Translations under genes and position numbers: made by a program | Notes under the pieces: generated by a model | Told to the model about the DNA's origin: nothing | The model's input: only the letters and a program-made list of their open reading frames with translations | Database searches by the model: none | Assembly: GCF_000025985.1 (NCBI RefSeq) | Contig: NC_003228.3 | Coordinates: 4,278,001 to 4,342,000, forward strand | Direction: 5' to 3' | Source of the DNA: Bacteroides fragilis NCTC 9343 | GTDB lineage: Bacteria > Bacteroidota > Bacteroidia > Bacteroidales > Bacteroidaceae | DNA: 64,000 nucleotides | Shown: positions 8,531 to 16,792 of the stretch, piece after piece | Layout: the number at the start of each line of letters is the position of its first letter | Position numbering within the stretch: the stretch's first letter is position 1

Positions 8531-8749
8531 ATGAAAAAATTAGTTTTGATGTTCGTAGCTATCGCAGCAGTATCATTCGCATCTTGTGGTAACAAAGCAG
8601 CTGACGCTGAAAAAGCAACTGCAGATTCTATCCGTATCGCTGACTCTATCGCAGCAGTAGAAGCAGCTGCAGCTGAAGCAGCAGCTCAGGCAGCTGATAC
8701 TATCGCAGCTGACACTACAGTAGTAACTGAAACTGTTGTAGCTGAATAA
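8531..8749 (+). CDS. Small Ala-rich lipoprotein of unknown function
   Basis: A 72-residue protein with a lipoprotein signal peptide: hydrophobic core LVLMFVAIAAV and lipobox FASC (cleavage before C19). The mature part of about 54 residues is almost wholly Ala, Asp, Glu, Thr and Ser with repeats such as ADSIRIADSIAA and AADTIAADT, giving an acidic helix-forming polypeptide. Such small Ala-rich acidic lipoproteins are common and often abundant in Bacteroides, but their role is unknown. It has its own promoter and a strong terminator, so it is a single-gene transcript. Codon use is strongly biased to GCA/GCT, consistent with high expression. Confidence 0.8.
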   Translation: MKKLVLMFVAIAAVSFASCGNKAADAEKATADSIRIADSIAAVEAAAAEAAAQAADTIAADTTVVTETVVAE

Positions 8750-8775
8750 TCTCGAACAACATTAGAGAGAATTGA

Positions 8776-8811
8776 AAGTCTGCCGTGCCAAAGCACGTAC
8801 AGACTTTTTTT
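8776..8811 (+). terminator. Intrinsic terminator of the Ala-rich lipoprotein gene
   Basis: AAGTCTGCCGTGC pairs with GCACGTACAGACTT across a CAAA loop (one bulged/mismatched position), followed by a T-run. It begins 27 bases after the stop codon. Confidence 0.85.
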
Positions 8812-8885
8812 GTGTCCTTACCTCTCCCCTCTCCTCAAAACAAACTCTTCCGGACGGCAACAGACAGTGTCCCCATACCGTAATC

Positions 8886-9000
8886 GAAAGAAGTTAATAT
8901 CGCAGCAACAGGATATTAACATCCTGACTACAGCAAGTTAACTTCCTGTCATCAGCAAATTAACTTCGTATCAGCAAAGAAGTTAATATCGTAACGTCAC
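8886..9000. repeat. Degenerate 22-bp-phased repeat array D (TTAA-centred dyads)
   Basis: TTAA cores occur at 8894, 8916, 8938, 8960 and 8983, spaced 22, 22, 22 and 23 bases. Flanks alternate between GAAGTTAATATC and its near-inverse (GATATTAAC, AGTTAACTTC), and CAGCAA recurs between units. Each unit is a short dyad around TTAA. It lies between the convergent lipoprotein and rplI transcripts, between their two terminators. Confidence 0.7.
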
Positions 9001-9015
9001 ATAAGGATACTAAAA

Positions 9016-9045
9016 AAAGGGCATTCTCTTTCAAGAATACCCTTT
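9016..9045 (-). terminator. Intrinsic terminator of the rpsF-rpsR-rplI operon
   Basis: On the minus strand AAAGGGTATTCTTG pairs with the AGAATGCCCTTT half and is followed by a T-run. It lies 27 bases past the rplI stop. Confidence 0.8.
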
Positions 9046-9071
9046 CCTTATATCTCGGTATTGTATGCTAC

Positions 9072-9515
9072 TTATTCAGCTACTACTTCGAAAGGAATTT
9101 CTACAGAAACTTCTTTGTGCAGTTTAACGATAGCTTTGTAAGCACCAACTTCTTTCACAGCGTCTTTTACAACGATGATCTTTCTGTCGATCTCGTGACC
9201 CAATTTAGCCAATTCCTCAGCAATCTGGATGTTACCAACAGAACCGAAGATAGTACCGGTTGAGCTAACTTTTGTAGCGATAGTCAATGATACGCCTTCC
9301 AACTTAGCAGCCAATGCTTCAGCATCTTTCTTGATTTTCTCAAGTTTGTGAGCACGTTGTTTCAGTTCTTCAGCCAACATTTTCTTTGCAGAAGGAGAAG
9401 CAATAACAGCTTTTCCAGTGGGGATCAAGTAATTACGACCATAACCAGACTTAACAGTTACGATGTCATTCTTATAACCCAAGTTTACTACGTCTTCTTT
9501 CAATATAATTTCCAT
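9072..9515 (-). CDS. rplI: 50S ribosomal protein L9
   Basis: A 147-residue L9. The N-terminal domain starts [13 protein letters not shown] and contains the family signature [14 protein letters not shown] central helix (residues about 40-75) leads to a C-terminal domain with [12 protein letters not shown]. It binds 23S rRNA at the base of the L1 stalk. It is the last gene of the conserved rpsF-rpsR-rplI operon, 11 bases after rpsR, and is followed by a terminator. Confidence 0.97.
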   Translation of the reverse strand: MEIILKEDVVNLGYKNDIVTVKSGYGRNYLIPTGKAVIASPSAKKMLAEELKQRAHKLEKIKKDAEALAAKLEGVSLTIATKVSSTGTIFGSVGNIQIAEELAKLGHEIDRKIIVVKDAVKEVGAYKAIVKLHKEVSVEIPFEVVAE

Positions 9516-9526
9516 ACTTTTCCTCC

Positions 9527-9799
9527 TTATTTCATCATGTCAGTTACAAATGGAAGTAACGCCAGGTGACGTGCTCTCTTTACAGCCTGCGCAATACGAC
9601 GCTGGAACTTCAAAGAAGTACCGGTGATACGGCGCGGAAGGATCTTACCTTGTTCATTCAAGAATTTCTTCAAGAATTCAGGATCTTTGTAGTCGATATA
9701 CTTGATACCGCTCTTTTTGAAACGGCAGTATTTTTTCTTTTTAACGTCTACTGAAGGCGGAGTTAAATATCTGATTTCTGATTGAACTTGTTGTGCCAT
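9527..9799 (-). CDS. rpsR: 30S ribosomal protein S18
   Basis: A 90-residue S18 with the conserved [13 protein letters not shown] and the basic signature [18 protein letters not shown], which contacts 16S rRNA and S6 on the small-subunit platform. Start is ATG, two bases after the rpsF stop. Its order between rpsF and rplI is the ancestral bacterial one. Confidence 0.97.
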   Translation of the reverse strand: MAQQVQSEIRYLTPPSVDVKKKKYCRFKKSGIKYIDYKDPEFLKKFLNEQGKILPRRITGTSLKFQRRIAQAVKRARHLALLPFVTDMMK

Positions 9800-9801
9800 G
9801 A

Positions 9802-10146
9802 TTAATCCTCCTTTTTGTTTGATTTAACACTTCTTCTCTTTGCAGCATATTCTGCAGCGTATTTATCCATTCTGAAAGTCAAGAAACGGATTACACGTTC
9901 ATCACGACGGAAATTTAATTCCAACTTGTCAATTACAGTAGGTTCTGCATTGAACTCAATCAACTGATAGAATCCTGTAGACTTCTTCTGGATTGGATAA
10001 GCCAGTTTCTTCAGTCCCCAGTTTTCTTCATTGATAATCTCAGCACCTTCAGCCTGAAGAATGCCTTTGAATTTTTCTACCGCTTCCTTCATCTGAACAT
10101 CAGACAAAACGGGAGTTAAAATGAAAACGGTTTCGTATTGATTCAT
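9802..10146 (-). CDS. rpsF: 30S ribosomal protein S6
   Basis: A 114-residue S6 beginning [16 protein letters not shown], with [18 protein letters not shown] in the middle and the helix [12 protein letters not shown] typical of the family. It forms a dimer with S18 on the platform of the small subunit. It is the first gene of the ribosomal operon, with a textbook promoter 49 bases upstream. Confidence 0.97.
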   Translation of the reverse strand: MNQYETVFILTPVLSDVQMKEAVEKFKGILQAEGAEIINEENWGLKKLAYPIQKKSTGFYQLIEFNAEPTVIDKLELNFRRDERVIRFLTFRMDKYAAEYAAKRRSVKSNKKED

Positions 10147-10194
10147 ACTCGTTTTAATTAAATAAATAAATTATTTGATTTTAAAAATGCGGTG

Positions 10195-10225
10195 CAAAGG
10201 TAGGCATTTTATTTTGAACTGCAAA
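10195..10225 (-). promoter_or_regulatory. Consensus promoter of the rpsF operon
   Basis: On the minus strand TTTG (10222-10225) and TACCTTTG (10195-10202) are separated by exactly 19 bases, a perfect match to the Bacteroides primary sigma-factor consensus. It faces away from the MarR gene promoter at 10276-10283. Confidence 0.85.
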
Positions 10226-10275
10226 CATTTAATCTTTTTTTGTGTTACGAGATAGGATTTGTCAAAGAAGACATC

Positions 10276-10283
10276 TATCTTTG
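10276..10283 (+). promoter_or_regulatory. -7 box of the MarR-type regulator gene
   Basis: TATCTTTG lies 24 bases before the ATG at 10308. It falls inside the longest possible reading frame (which could start at 10242), so the shorter start is preferred. Confidence 0.6.
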
Positions 10284-10307
10284 CAAAGTTGCTTAAACAA
10301 TAATTTC

Positions 10308-10754
10308 ATGATCGAACAATTTAACTTTGATATCAGGCTGATCTTTGCCATCTTGAATGGTAAGGTCTCTGCTGCCATTAATCGGAAACTATACCGGAAC
10401 TTCAGACAGAACGGTCTGGAAATCAGTCCGGAGCAATGGACGGTTCTTATTTTTCTCTGGGAAAAAGACGGAGTGACACAACAAGAGTTGTGCAATGCAA
10501 CTTTTAAAGACAAACCGAGTATGACCCGCTTGATTGATAATATGGAACGCCAACATCTGGTGGTACGCATCTCCGATAAAAAAGACCGCCGTACCAATCT
10601 GATTCATCTGACCAGAACAGGAAAAGAGCTGGAAGAAAAGGCCCGTATCATAGCTAACCGGACCCTTAAAGAGGCGCTGCATGGCATCACAGTCGAAGAG
10701 CTAAGCGTAAGCCAGGAAGTATTAAGAAAAATATTCTTCAACACCAAAGATTAA
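10308..10754 (+). CDS. MarR-family transcriptional regulator
   Basis: A 148-residue winged-helix regulator. ISPEQWTVLIFLWEKDGVTQQEL (start of the helix-turn-helix), a recognition helix around KPSMTRLIDNMERQHL and the wing RISDKKDRRTNLIHLT are clear MarR landmarks. Flanking helices would form the dimer interface. It probably binds a short palindrome as a dimer and responds to a small ligand. The start is taken at 10308 because a -7 promoter box sits between 10242 and 10308. It is monocistronic or co-transcribed with the small membrane protein 142 bases downstream. The target is unknown. Confidence 0.85.
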   Translation: MIEQFNFDIRLIFAILNGKVSAAINRKLYRNFRQNGLEISPEQWTVLIFLWEKDGVTQQELCNATFKDKPSMTRLIDNMERQHLVVRISDKKDRRTNLIHLTRTGKELEEKARIIANRTLKEALHGITVEELSVSQEVLRKIFFNTKD

Positions 10755-10895
10755 TCGACAGGAGGAAGAAGTGAGAGCAACAAAATCAACTATTTATGGC
10801 TAATTAATGGTTTTTTTGCGAAAAATATTTCGTCCGTTAAAGAATTATGCGTTAATTTGTGACTGGAATATAATAATCTATTAAAATACACACAC

Positions 10896-11072
10896 ATGAA
10901 AGGCTTATTAAAGAATTTAGGATTGCTATTAATCTTAGTCGGAGTAATCATTCTGATTGCTTGCTCTCTGACCGGAGAAGTAAACAACAACGCTGTCTTG
11001 GGAGGCTCGATAGTATTGGTGGTACTCGGACTGATTACTTATATTGCGATAAACAAAAGAATTGCAGATTAA
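10896..11072 (+). CDS. Small two-helix membrane protein (58 residues)
   Basis: ATG at 10896 to TAA at 11070 encodes 58 residues. It has two clear hydrophobic segments, about residues 8-23 (LGLLLILVGVIILIAC) and 34-51 (VLGGSIVLVVLGLITY), joined by a short loop with SLTGEVNNN. A short basic N-terminus (MKGLLKN) and C-terminus (NKRIAD) flank them. It would be an inner-membrane hairpin. It is flanked by a strong terminator. TTAATTTG at 10853 is a one-mismatch -7 box. No function can be assigned. Confidence 0.75.
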   Translation: MKGLLKNLGLLLILVGVIILIACSLTGEVNNNAVLGGSIVLVVLGLITYIAINKRIAD

Positions 11073-11090
11073 TAGTTTCAGCAAGAAATA

Positions 11091-11126
11091 AAAAAGCCGG
11101 AAAACGAATGTTTTCCGGCTTTTTTA
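11091..11126. terminator. Bidirectional terminator between the small membrane protein gene and rprY
   Basis: AAAAGCCGGAAAAC pairs with GTTTTCCGGCTTTT around GAAT, with A-run before and T-run after, so it can act on both strands. It lies between convergent genes. Confidence 0.85.
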
Positions 11127-11148
11127 TTTCTATACACTCCCCTATCCA

Positions 11149-11859
11149 TTATGATTCGGGTTCGGGGGTGATCAACTTGTAACCTTTTCCGTGGATGTTG
11201 ATAATCTCAATCGAATCATCATCTTTCAGGTGCTTGCGCAGTTTAGTGATATACACGTCCATGCTACGCGCATTGAAATAGTTGTCATCGATCCAGATAG
11301 TCTTCAAGGCAAAGTCGCGCTGCAAGATTTCGTTAGCATGCGCACAAAGCAATCCCAGCAATTCCGATTCTTTGGTAGTCAGTTTCGTTTGTTTGTCGCC
11401 GATAGCCAGGATTTGCTTCTGGGTATCAAACGTAAACTTACCAATCTTATAAACATTGCTCTCCTTGTTCTTCTTTCCGCGAACACGTCTCAGGATAGCC
11501 TCGATTCTGAAAGTAAGCTCTTCCATACTGAAAGGTTTGGTGATATAATCATCCGCACCGATCTTAAATCCTTCCAGGATATCTTCTTTGAGTGTTTTTG
11601 CAGTCAGGAAGATAATAGGAATTTCAGCGTTGGCCGCACGAACCTCCTGTGCCAGTGTGAAACCATCTTTTTTAGGCATCATCACGTCAAACACGCATAA
11701 GTCATATTTATTCTTCAGGAAAGCTTTAAATCCGGCTTCTCCATCAGGATACAACTCAGCAGAGTAACCTTTAGCCTGTAAATATTCTCTTAAAAGCATG
11801 CCAAGATTTTCATCATCCTCGCATAATAAAATACGCAGTTTCTCGTCCATATCAATCAT
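11149..11859 (-). CDS. rprY: OmpR/PhoB-type response regulator, RprY
   Basis: A 236-residue two-domain regulator. The receiver domain has the acidic pocket EDDE (E14-D16), the phosphorylated Asp in FDVMMPKKDG (D58), LTAKT and the Lys of ITKPF. The C-terminal winged helix includes LTTKESELLGLLCAHAN and the recognition helix NARSMDVYITKLRKHL. Sequence and pairing match the RprX/RprY system first described in B. fragilis; the name rests on recall of that system and on length, not a search. Its start overlaps the kinase gene by 8 bases. A second start (MDEKL) lies 9 bases in. Confidence 0.85.
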   Translation of the reverse strand: MIDMDEKLRILLCEDDENLGMLLREYLQAKGYSAELYPDGEAGFKAFLKNKYDLCVFDVMMPKKDGFTLAQEVRAANAEIPIIFLTAKTLKEDILEGFKIGADDYITKPFSMEELTFRIEAILRRVRGKKNKESNVYKIGKFTFDTQKQILAIGDKQTKLTTKESELLGLLCAHANEILQRDFALKTIWIDDNYFNARSMDVYITKLRKHLKDDDSIEIINIHGKGYKLITPEPES

Positions 11860-13411
11860 TTTTTAATAAAGGTAATGCAATAATAAATTTAGTTCCTACA
11901 TTCAGTTCACTCTCTGCCCGGATGGTTCCCTTATGATCCTGAATAATCTTTTTCACATAAGCCAGTCCCAGACCGAAACCTTTTACATCGTGCAGATTAC
12001 CTGTATGCACGCGATAGAACTTATCAAACACCTTCTTCAGGTTTTCTTTTTTAATACCAATACCGTTGTCCTGTATCGAAATCATCAGTTTACCGGGCTC
12101 GTTCCAGGTTCTCACGTTGAGCACCAGGTCTTCTTCGGGCTTCTTGTATTTCACCGCGTTATCCATCAGGTTGAATATCACATTGGTGATATGCATTTCG
12201 TCCGCAAATATAACAGGATTGGTAGCCTCAAGGTTCGATGTAATCTTACCATTATAGCGTTCCACCTTCAAAGCGAACGTATTGATAACTCCGGTAATCA
12301 ACTCATTGGCATCGAGTTCCTTCATCTTCAGCGTTGCTTTCTGCCTGTCGAACATAGACATCTGAAGCACCTTCTCCACCTGGAATCTCAACCGCTTCGT
12401 TTCATCATTGATGACTCCCGATATATGCTGGAACATCTGCGGCGACTTCCCGACTGCGGGGTCTTTCAGCATCTGGGCAGCAAGCGAGATGGTCGATATC
12501 GGTGTCTTGAACTCATGCGTCATGTTGTTGATAAAGTCATTCTTCATCTCTGTCAACTTCTTCTGACGGAAGACGATGTAGATGGTGAAGATGAATGTAA
12601 TCAGCAGTACGATAGTGAATATCATCGAAGGAATCATAAAACTAACCGAGTCGAAGATATAATCTTTCTTACCGGGAAAGTGCACCTTCACAATACTCAT
12701 CTTCGCAGGCGGATCATTCTGGAACAGAGGTTGCGTATAAGAGTCTTCACTCCCTCCGTCTTCGTAGTCCGAGCAACGATATACTTCACGTCCATCTTTA
12801 TCGATCACCGAAAAATGGTAGAGCAACTCTACACCATTATTAATAAAGTTCGATTTCAGATAATTATCCAGCTTTTTAAAGTTCACCCGTTCGCCAATCG
12901 ATTTATCGCTTGCCTTGTAAATCATCCGCAAAGCCACATCGTCGAGCAGAAAACGCTGATACATATACCTATTTTTAATAGCATCAGTCAAGCTCCGTGA
13001 TGTCTGCGGAATGGTATTCCGGCCATGCCTTTCGGAAATCATGGCTTTGGGCACTTTCGACGGCTCGGTGGTAATCATCTTCAGTTCAAACTCCGAATAC
13101 AGGGTTCCGTCCGGTGACTTGAACCTATAACGCTCCGATTGCTGAATTAAACCGTTTTTCTGTTCGGTAGTAGAAGAAGACTGAGCCAGTGCTCTGCGTT
13201 CCGCTTCAGTGATATCCTCTAACAGCCAACGTTGCGTTTCATCATACTCTACATCCTTTGAAACCTGAAACAAAGCATTTCGCACGGATGTATTAAATTG
13301 TTCTTTACGCATCTTCACCATTTCTTCGATGTAGCTCACTTGTAAATAGAGCAAACTCAGAAAGGAAAGACCCATAATAATGCCTAATATCCAGATTGTT
13401 GACTTTTTCAT
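11852..13411 (-). CDS. rprX: Sensor histidine kinase, RprX
   Basis: A 519-residue membrane kinase. One transmembrane helix lies at about residues 5-25 and a second at about 252-276, enclosing a periplasmic sensor domain of about 225 residues. The cytosolic part has the H box NNMTHEFKTPIST, the N box FNLMDNAVKYKK, G1 QDNGIGIKKE, F box and G2 GFGLGLAYVKKI. It should phosphorylate RprY, encoded downstream with an 8-base overlap. Two copies of AATTAACACTCC (13420 and 13434) lie just upstream of the start. RprXY is known in Bacteroides as a two-component system affecting many genes; its signal is not visible here. Confidence 0.87.
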   Translation of the reverse strand: MKKSTIWILGIIMGLSFLSLLYLQVSYIEEMVKMRKEQFNTSVRNALFQVSKDVEYDETQRWLLEDITEAERRALAQSSSTTEQKNGLIQQSERYRFKSPDGTLYSEFELKMITTEPSKVPKAMISERHGRNTIPQTSRSLTDAIKNRYMYQRFLLDDVALRMIYKASDKSIGERVNFKKLDNYLKSNFINNGVELLYHFSVIDKDGREVYRCSDYEDGGSEDSYTQPLFQNDPPAKMSIVKVHFPGKKDYIFDSVSFMIPSMIFTIVLLITFIFTIYIVFRQKKLTEMKNDFINNMTHEFKTPISTISLAAQMLKDPAVGKSPQMFQHISGVINDETKRLRFQVEKVLQMSMFDRQKATLKMKELDANELITGVINTFALKVERYNGKITSNLEATNPVIFADEMHITNVIFNLMDNAVKYKKPEEDLVLNVRTWNEPGKLMISIQDNGIGIKKENLKKVFDKFYRVHTGNLHDVKGFGLGLAYVKKIIQDHKGTIRAESELNVGTKFIIALPLLKND

Positions 13412-13800
13412 AGCAACAAAATTAACACTCCCTAATTAACACTCCTAACAGCTTAACCTGTTTTAACAGGACGTTCTCTATAATTAACCGAAAGGCGTTT
13501 TTTAGGTCGTATTCTGACCACTATAACAAAACGTATACACCTTTGGTTTGCAAATTTAATAAAAAATTAAAGATTTCTCTTCAGAAAATCTACTTTCTTT
13601 AATCATTGTTAATGGACGGGAAGGCTATAAGATACCGGTTACGTCCTCTCTCACAACCGCCACACCGGACAAGCACGTCCCAAAGAATACCTAAAAAAGT
13701 AAAGCTACGAGTAGCTGCACATTCATTGCACACTTCTCGTAGCCTTATCATTTAGTAGCACAGCCACTTATAGCCTAAGCCCGGCAGCTTATGACTATAA
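13412..13800. other. Intergenic region between rprX and the EF-G paralogue
   Basis: The gap holds a 12-bp direct repeat (AATTAACACTCC at 13420 and 13434) in the rprX leader, a short dyad CCTGTT-TT-AACAGG at 13457-13470, an AT-rich stretch at 13550-13610 and the terminator at 13704-13743. The direct repeat and dyad are candidates for autoregulation, with no further proof. No open reading frame of note is seen. Confidence 0.4.
13704..13743 (-). terminator. Terminator of the EF-G paralogue gene
   Basis: GCTACGAG pairs with CTCGTAGC. Read on the minus strand the stem is followed by TTTACTTTTTTAG. The stem lies about 60 bases past the stop codon at 13801. Confidence 0.7.
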
Positions 13801-15957
13801 TTACTCTTCTGTTTGTTTGGATTCGAAGTCTTTTATTAACTTATCCTGCACATCACTCGGAACCAGTTCGTAACTTGCAAATTTCATAATGAACGAAGCA
13901 CGGCCTCCGGTAAGCGAACTAAGAGCGGTTGAATAAGAAGACATCTCTTTCAAAGGCACTTTAGCCACCAGTTTCTCATAACCGTTTTCGCTGCTCATAC
14001 CCATGATCATGGCACGGCGTCCCTGAAGGTCACCCATCACGTCACCCATCTTATCGGACGGTACGAAGACTTCCACATCATAAATTGGCTCGAGAATCTT
14101 CGGTCCGGCGTTCTTAAACGCTTCGCTGAAGGCATTACGTCCGGCCAGCATGAACGAAATTTCATTAGAGTCTACCGGGTGCATCTTTCCATCATATACA
14201 ATGACGCGTACATCGCGGGCATACGAACCGGTCAGAGGTCCCTGTTCCATGCGGGACATGATCCCTTTAAGGATGGCCGGCAGGAAGCGGGCATCGATAG
14301 ACCCCCCGACAATACTGTTAACAAATACCAATTTTCCGCCCCATTCCAATGGAACTTCCTCAGTACCCTTCACGTTAATCTTAAATTCCTGTCCACCGAA
14401 TTTATACATATCGGGCACCGGCATTCCTTCATAATAGGGTTCCACTATCAGATGCACCTCGCCGAACTGTCCGGCACCACCCGATTGCTTTTTGTGACGA
14501 TAGTCGGCACGGGCAGCTTTTGTGATGGTTTCACGATAAGGGATCTTCGGTTCTTCAAATTTCACCTGAAGCTTTTCATTGTTCTCCAGACGCCATTTCA
14601 ACGTACGGAGGTGGAATTCTCCCTGGCCATGCACGATGGTCTGTTTCAGTTCCTTCGATTGTTCGATGACCCAAGTCGGATCTTCCTCACGCATACGGTT
14701 CAAGATGGCCATCATCTTTTCCGTATCGGCCTCGTTCACCGGCTTGATGGCGCGTGAATATTTAGAATTCGGATATTTGATAAAATTAAACCGGTTCTCG
14801 GCACCTTTACCGTTCAGTGTATTTCCGGTATGAACATCTTTCAGCTTCACCGTACAGCCAATGTCACCTGCCACCATCTCTTCTACTTTGATACGGTTGG
14901 CACCGGCGCAAGCATAAATCTGCGCCACACGTTCTTTCGAACCGCGATCGGCATTGGTAAAGTCGTCTCCTTCATGCACTTTTCCGCTCATGACCTTGAA
15001 ATACTGAACGTCACCAATGTGTGGTTCCACACCGGTCTTGAAGAAATACAAAGAGGTAGGTCCGTTGGGATCGGGTTCCACCACTTCACCACGGGTATTA
15101 TGCACTTTCGGCATTTCCGATACACCGGGCACTACATTACCCAGAAATTCCATCAAACGACGTACCCCCATATCTTTGCCTGCACATACGCAGAATACGG
15201 GGAACATGCCGCGTGCAGCCAGACCCTTACGGATACCTTCGCGCATTTCGTCTTCTGTCAGTGAATCCTGTTCGAAGAATTTTTCCATCAAGCCTTCATC
15301 ATTCTCAGCAGCGGCTTCTACCAGGGCTTTGTGCATTTCCATAGCCTTGTCCATCTCTTCGGCCGGGATCTCTTCAATAGTGGGTGCTCCACCTTCGGGT
15401 CCCCAAGAGTATTTCTTCATCAGCAGCACGTCGATCAGTGAGTTGAAATTCGGGCCTGTAGCCAAAGGATACTGGACGGGAACCACTTTCGGTCCGTAAA
15501 TGGACTTCAGTTGTTCAAGCACCATATCATAATCGCACTTCTCGTTATCGAGTTGATTCACCAGGAAGATTACCGGTTTACCCAGTTTTTCGGTATAGCG
15601 GAAATGATTTTGTGTTCCCACTTCCGGTCCATATTGTCCGTTCAGCAGCAAAATAGCTGTATCGGTTACGTTGAGTGCCGTCATGGCAGCGCCTACAAAG
15701 TCATCGCTGCCCGGACAGTCTATGATGTTCAGTTTCTTTCCATTCCATTCCACATGAAAAATAGTTGAAAAGACGGAATATCCATATTCCTGTTCCACCG
15801 GAAAGTAATCGCTTACGGTATTCTTGGCAGTAATCCTGCCGCGACGTTTTATAATACCACTCTCATAGAGCAACGCTTCTGTGAGAGTGGTTTTTCCTGA
15901 GCCGTCATTGCCAAGAAGGGCAATGTTCTTAATTTCGTTAGTCTGATATACTTTCAT
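13801..15957 (-). CDS. EF-G paralogue (EF-G2 type) with degenerate GTPase motifs
   Basis: A 718-residue protein with the full EF-G domain order: G domain (1-270), domain II, domain III, domain IV and V (from about 485). The P-loop is intact (GNDGSGKT, 16-23). However, switch I lacks the usual RGITI (it reads EYGYSV), the G3 motif is DCPGS (80-84) instead of DTPGH so the catalytic His is replaced by Ser, and G4 is NQLD (134-137) instead of NKMD. Domain IV keeps YRHKKQSGGAGQFGEV and HPVDSNEISFM. This fits the Bacteroides EF-G2, reported to support translation without GTP hydrolysis during carbon limitation and gut colonisation. It is a single-gene unit far from the str operon. Confidence 0.85.
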   Translation of the reverse strand: MKVYQTNEIKNIALLGNDGSGKTTLTEALLYESGIIKRRGRITAKNTVSDYFPVEQEYGYSVFSTIFHVEWNGKKLNIIDCPGSDDFVGAAMTALNVTDTAILLLNGQYGPEVGTQNHFRYTEKLGKPVIFLVNQLDNEKCDYDMVLEQLKSIYGPKVVPVQYPLATGPNFNSLIDVLLMKKYSWGPEGGAPTIEEIPAEEMDKAMEMHKALVEAAAENDEGLMEKFFEQDSLTEDEMREGIRKGLAARGMFPVFCVCAGKDMGVRRLMEFLGNVVPGVSEMPKVHNTRGEVVEPDPNGPTSLYFFKTGVEPHIGDVQYFKVMSGKVHEGDDFTNADRGSKERVAQIYACAGANRIKVEEMVAGDIGCTVKLKDVHTGNTLNGKGAENRFNFIKYPNSKYSRAIKPVNEADTEKMMAILNRMREEDPTWVIEQSKELKQTIVHGQGEFHLRTLKWRLENNEKLQVKFEEPKIPYRETITKAARADYRHKKQSGGAGQFGEVHLIVEPYYEGMPVPDMYKFGGQEFKINVKGTEEVPLEWGGKLVFVNSIVGGSIDARFLPAILKGIMSRMEQGPLTGSYARDVRVIVYDGKMHPVDSNEISFMLAGRNAFSEAFKNAGPKILEPIYDVEVFVPSDKMGDVMGDLQGRRAMIMGMSSENGYEKLVAKVPLKEMSSYSTALSSLTGGRASFIMKFASYELVPSDVQDKLIKDFESKQTEE

Positions 15958-16224
15958 GATATATAAGATTTAAATGAATGATTCAGTATGTGTTTTTCGC
16001 ATACCCTTTTTTTACTGAGGCGCAAATTAGGCATTAATCAAATGAAAAGCAATAAAACGGACAGTGTTACTAAACAATGTTATGTAACATACAGCCTTCG
16101 ACAAGCGCGAAACAGGCTATCTGACAGAATGGAAGTATTCTTTCCGATTCCCGATTAAAAAGAGCAGTTTGCCTTACATTTACTGACTCCTTCTTCTTCC
16201 GGACAGGATGAAATAGAATGCAGC

Positions 16225-16370
16225 AGCAGACTTTTCGGTGCAAAACGGAGGTTTTTCCAACCAAAGAAGGGGGCATTTCGGGTTGAACACGGTGCATTTT
16301 CCCAAAAAGAAGCAAACATTCCGTGCAAAAGAAGTAAGCATTTCCGGAAAATGCTTACTTCTTTCGGGTG
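16225..16370. repeat. Degenerate 22-bp-phased repeat array C (TTTC/GCATTT core) with a perfect hairpin
   Basis: The C that ends a TTTC-like core recurs at 16236, 16257, 16279, 16301, 16321, 16344 and 16365, spaced 21, 22, 22, 20, 23 and 21. Units such as GGTGCATTTTCC and GTGCAAAA occur in both orientations. Two adjacent units form a perfect 15-bp inverted repeat (16329-16343 with 16349-16363, spacer CCGGA). No coding potential is seen. Confidence 0.65.
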
Positions 16371-16730
16371 AGATGTCTATATGTTTTGCCTCATCACATA
16401 TATTGTTATGTGCAGAACCCCGCACCGGCGCCTTTTTTTCTCCGGTTGCCCCGCAGAAGCATACGGAGAGAATATAGCAAAAGCATCGGGACAGAGACAG
16501 AACGAAAGCAAATTCATCGGATTCCGCCCCAAGTCCGTCCATTTGCACACATATACCATAAATCTGTGACACAGGAGAAAAGTCTGTTGGCAAATGCAGG
16601 CGTTTTTCCGGCCAACCTTCAGGACGGCACGAAACGAAAGCATTCTGAGGCCATCGGATTATCAGATTGTCAAATGGTCAAAAAGGAACTTTCCTCCCGT
16701 TAAATAAAAGAGAATATCTACCCTACAGGG

Positions 16731-16760
16731 TTGTTTACTAACACGAAAACCTTACTTTTG
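16731..16760 (+). promoter_or_regulatory. Promoter of hemW
   Basis: TTGT (16731-16734) and TACTTTTG (16753-16760) are separated by 18 bases. The ATG follows 32 bases after the -7 box. Confidence 0.7.
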
Positions 16761-16792
16761 CAATTTGAAACGCAAAAATAACTCAGACCATC

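Larger units (their letters stand above)
15958..16792. other. Long divergent intergenic region (835 bp)
   Basis: It separates the EF-G paralogue (minus) from hemW (plus). Contents seen are a leader of the EF-G paralogue, repeat array C with a perfect 15-bp hairpin, a less ordered stretch at 16520-16680 that may continue the array, and the hemW promoter. Short open frames on both strands overlap each other and have no start signals or family resemblance, so no gene is called. Confidence 0.5.

Noticed and set aside
8886..9000. CRISPR-like repeats in the 22-bp arrays
   Set aside because: Units are contiguous and degenerate, there are no unique spacers of constant length, and no cas genes are nearby.
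10242..10307. Longer MarR protein starting near 10242
   Set aside because: The -7 box at 10276-10283 lies inside the extension, so the mRNA would start downstream of that codon.
16180..16703. Several overlapping open frames of 60-137 codons on both strands
   Set aside because: They overlap one another and array C, change frame at will, lack ribosome sites and resemble no family.
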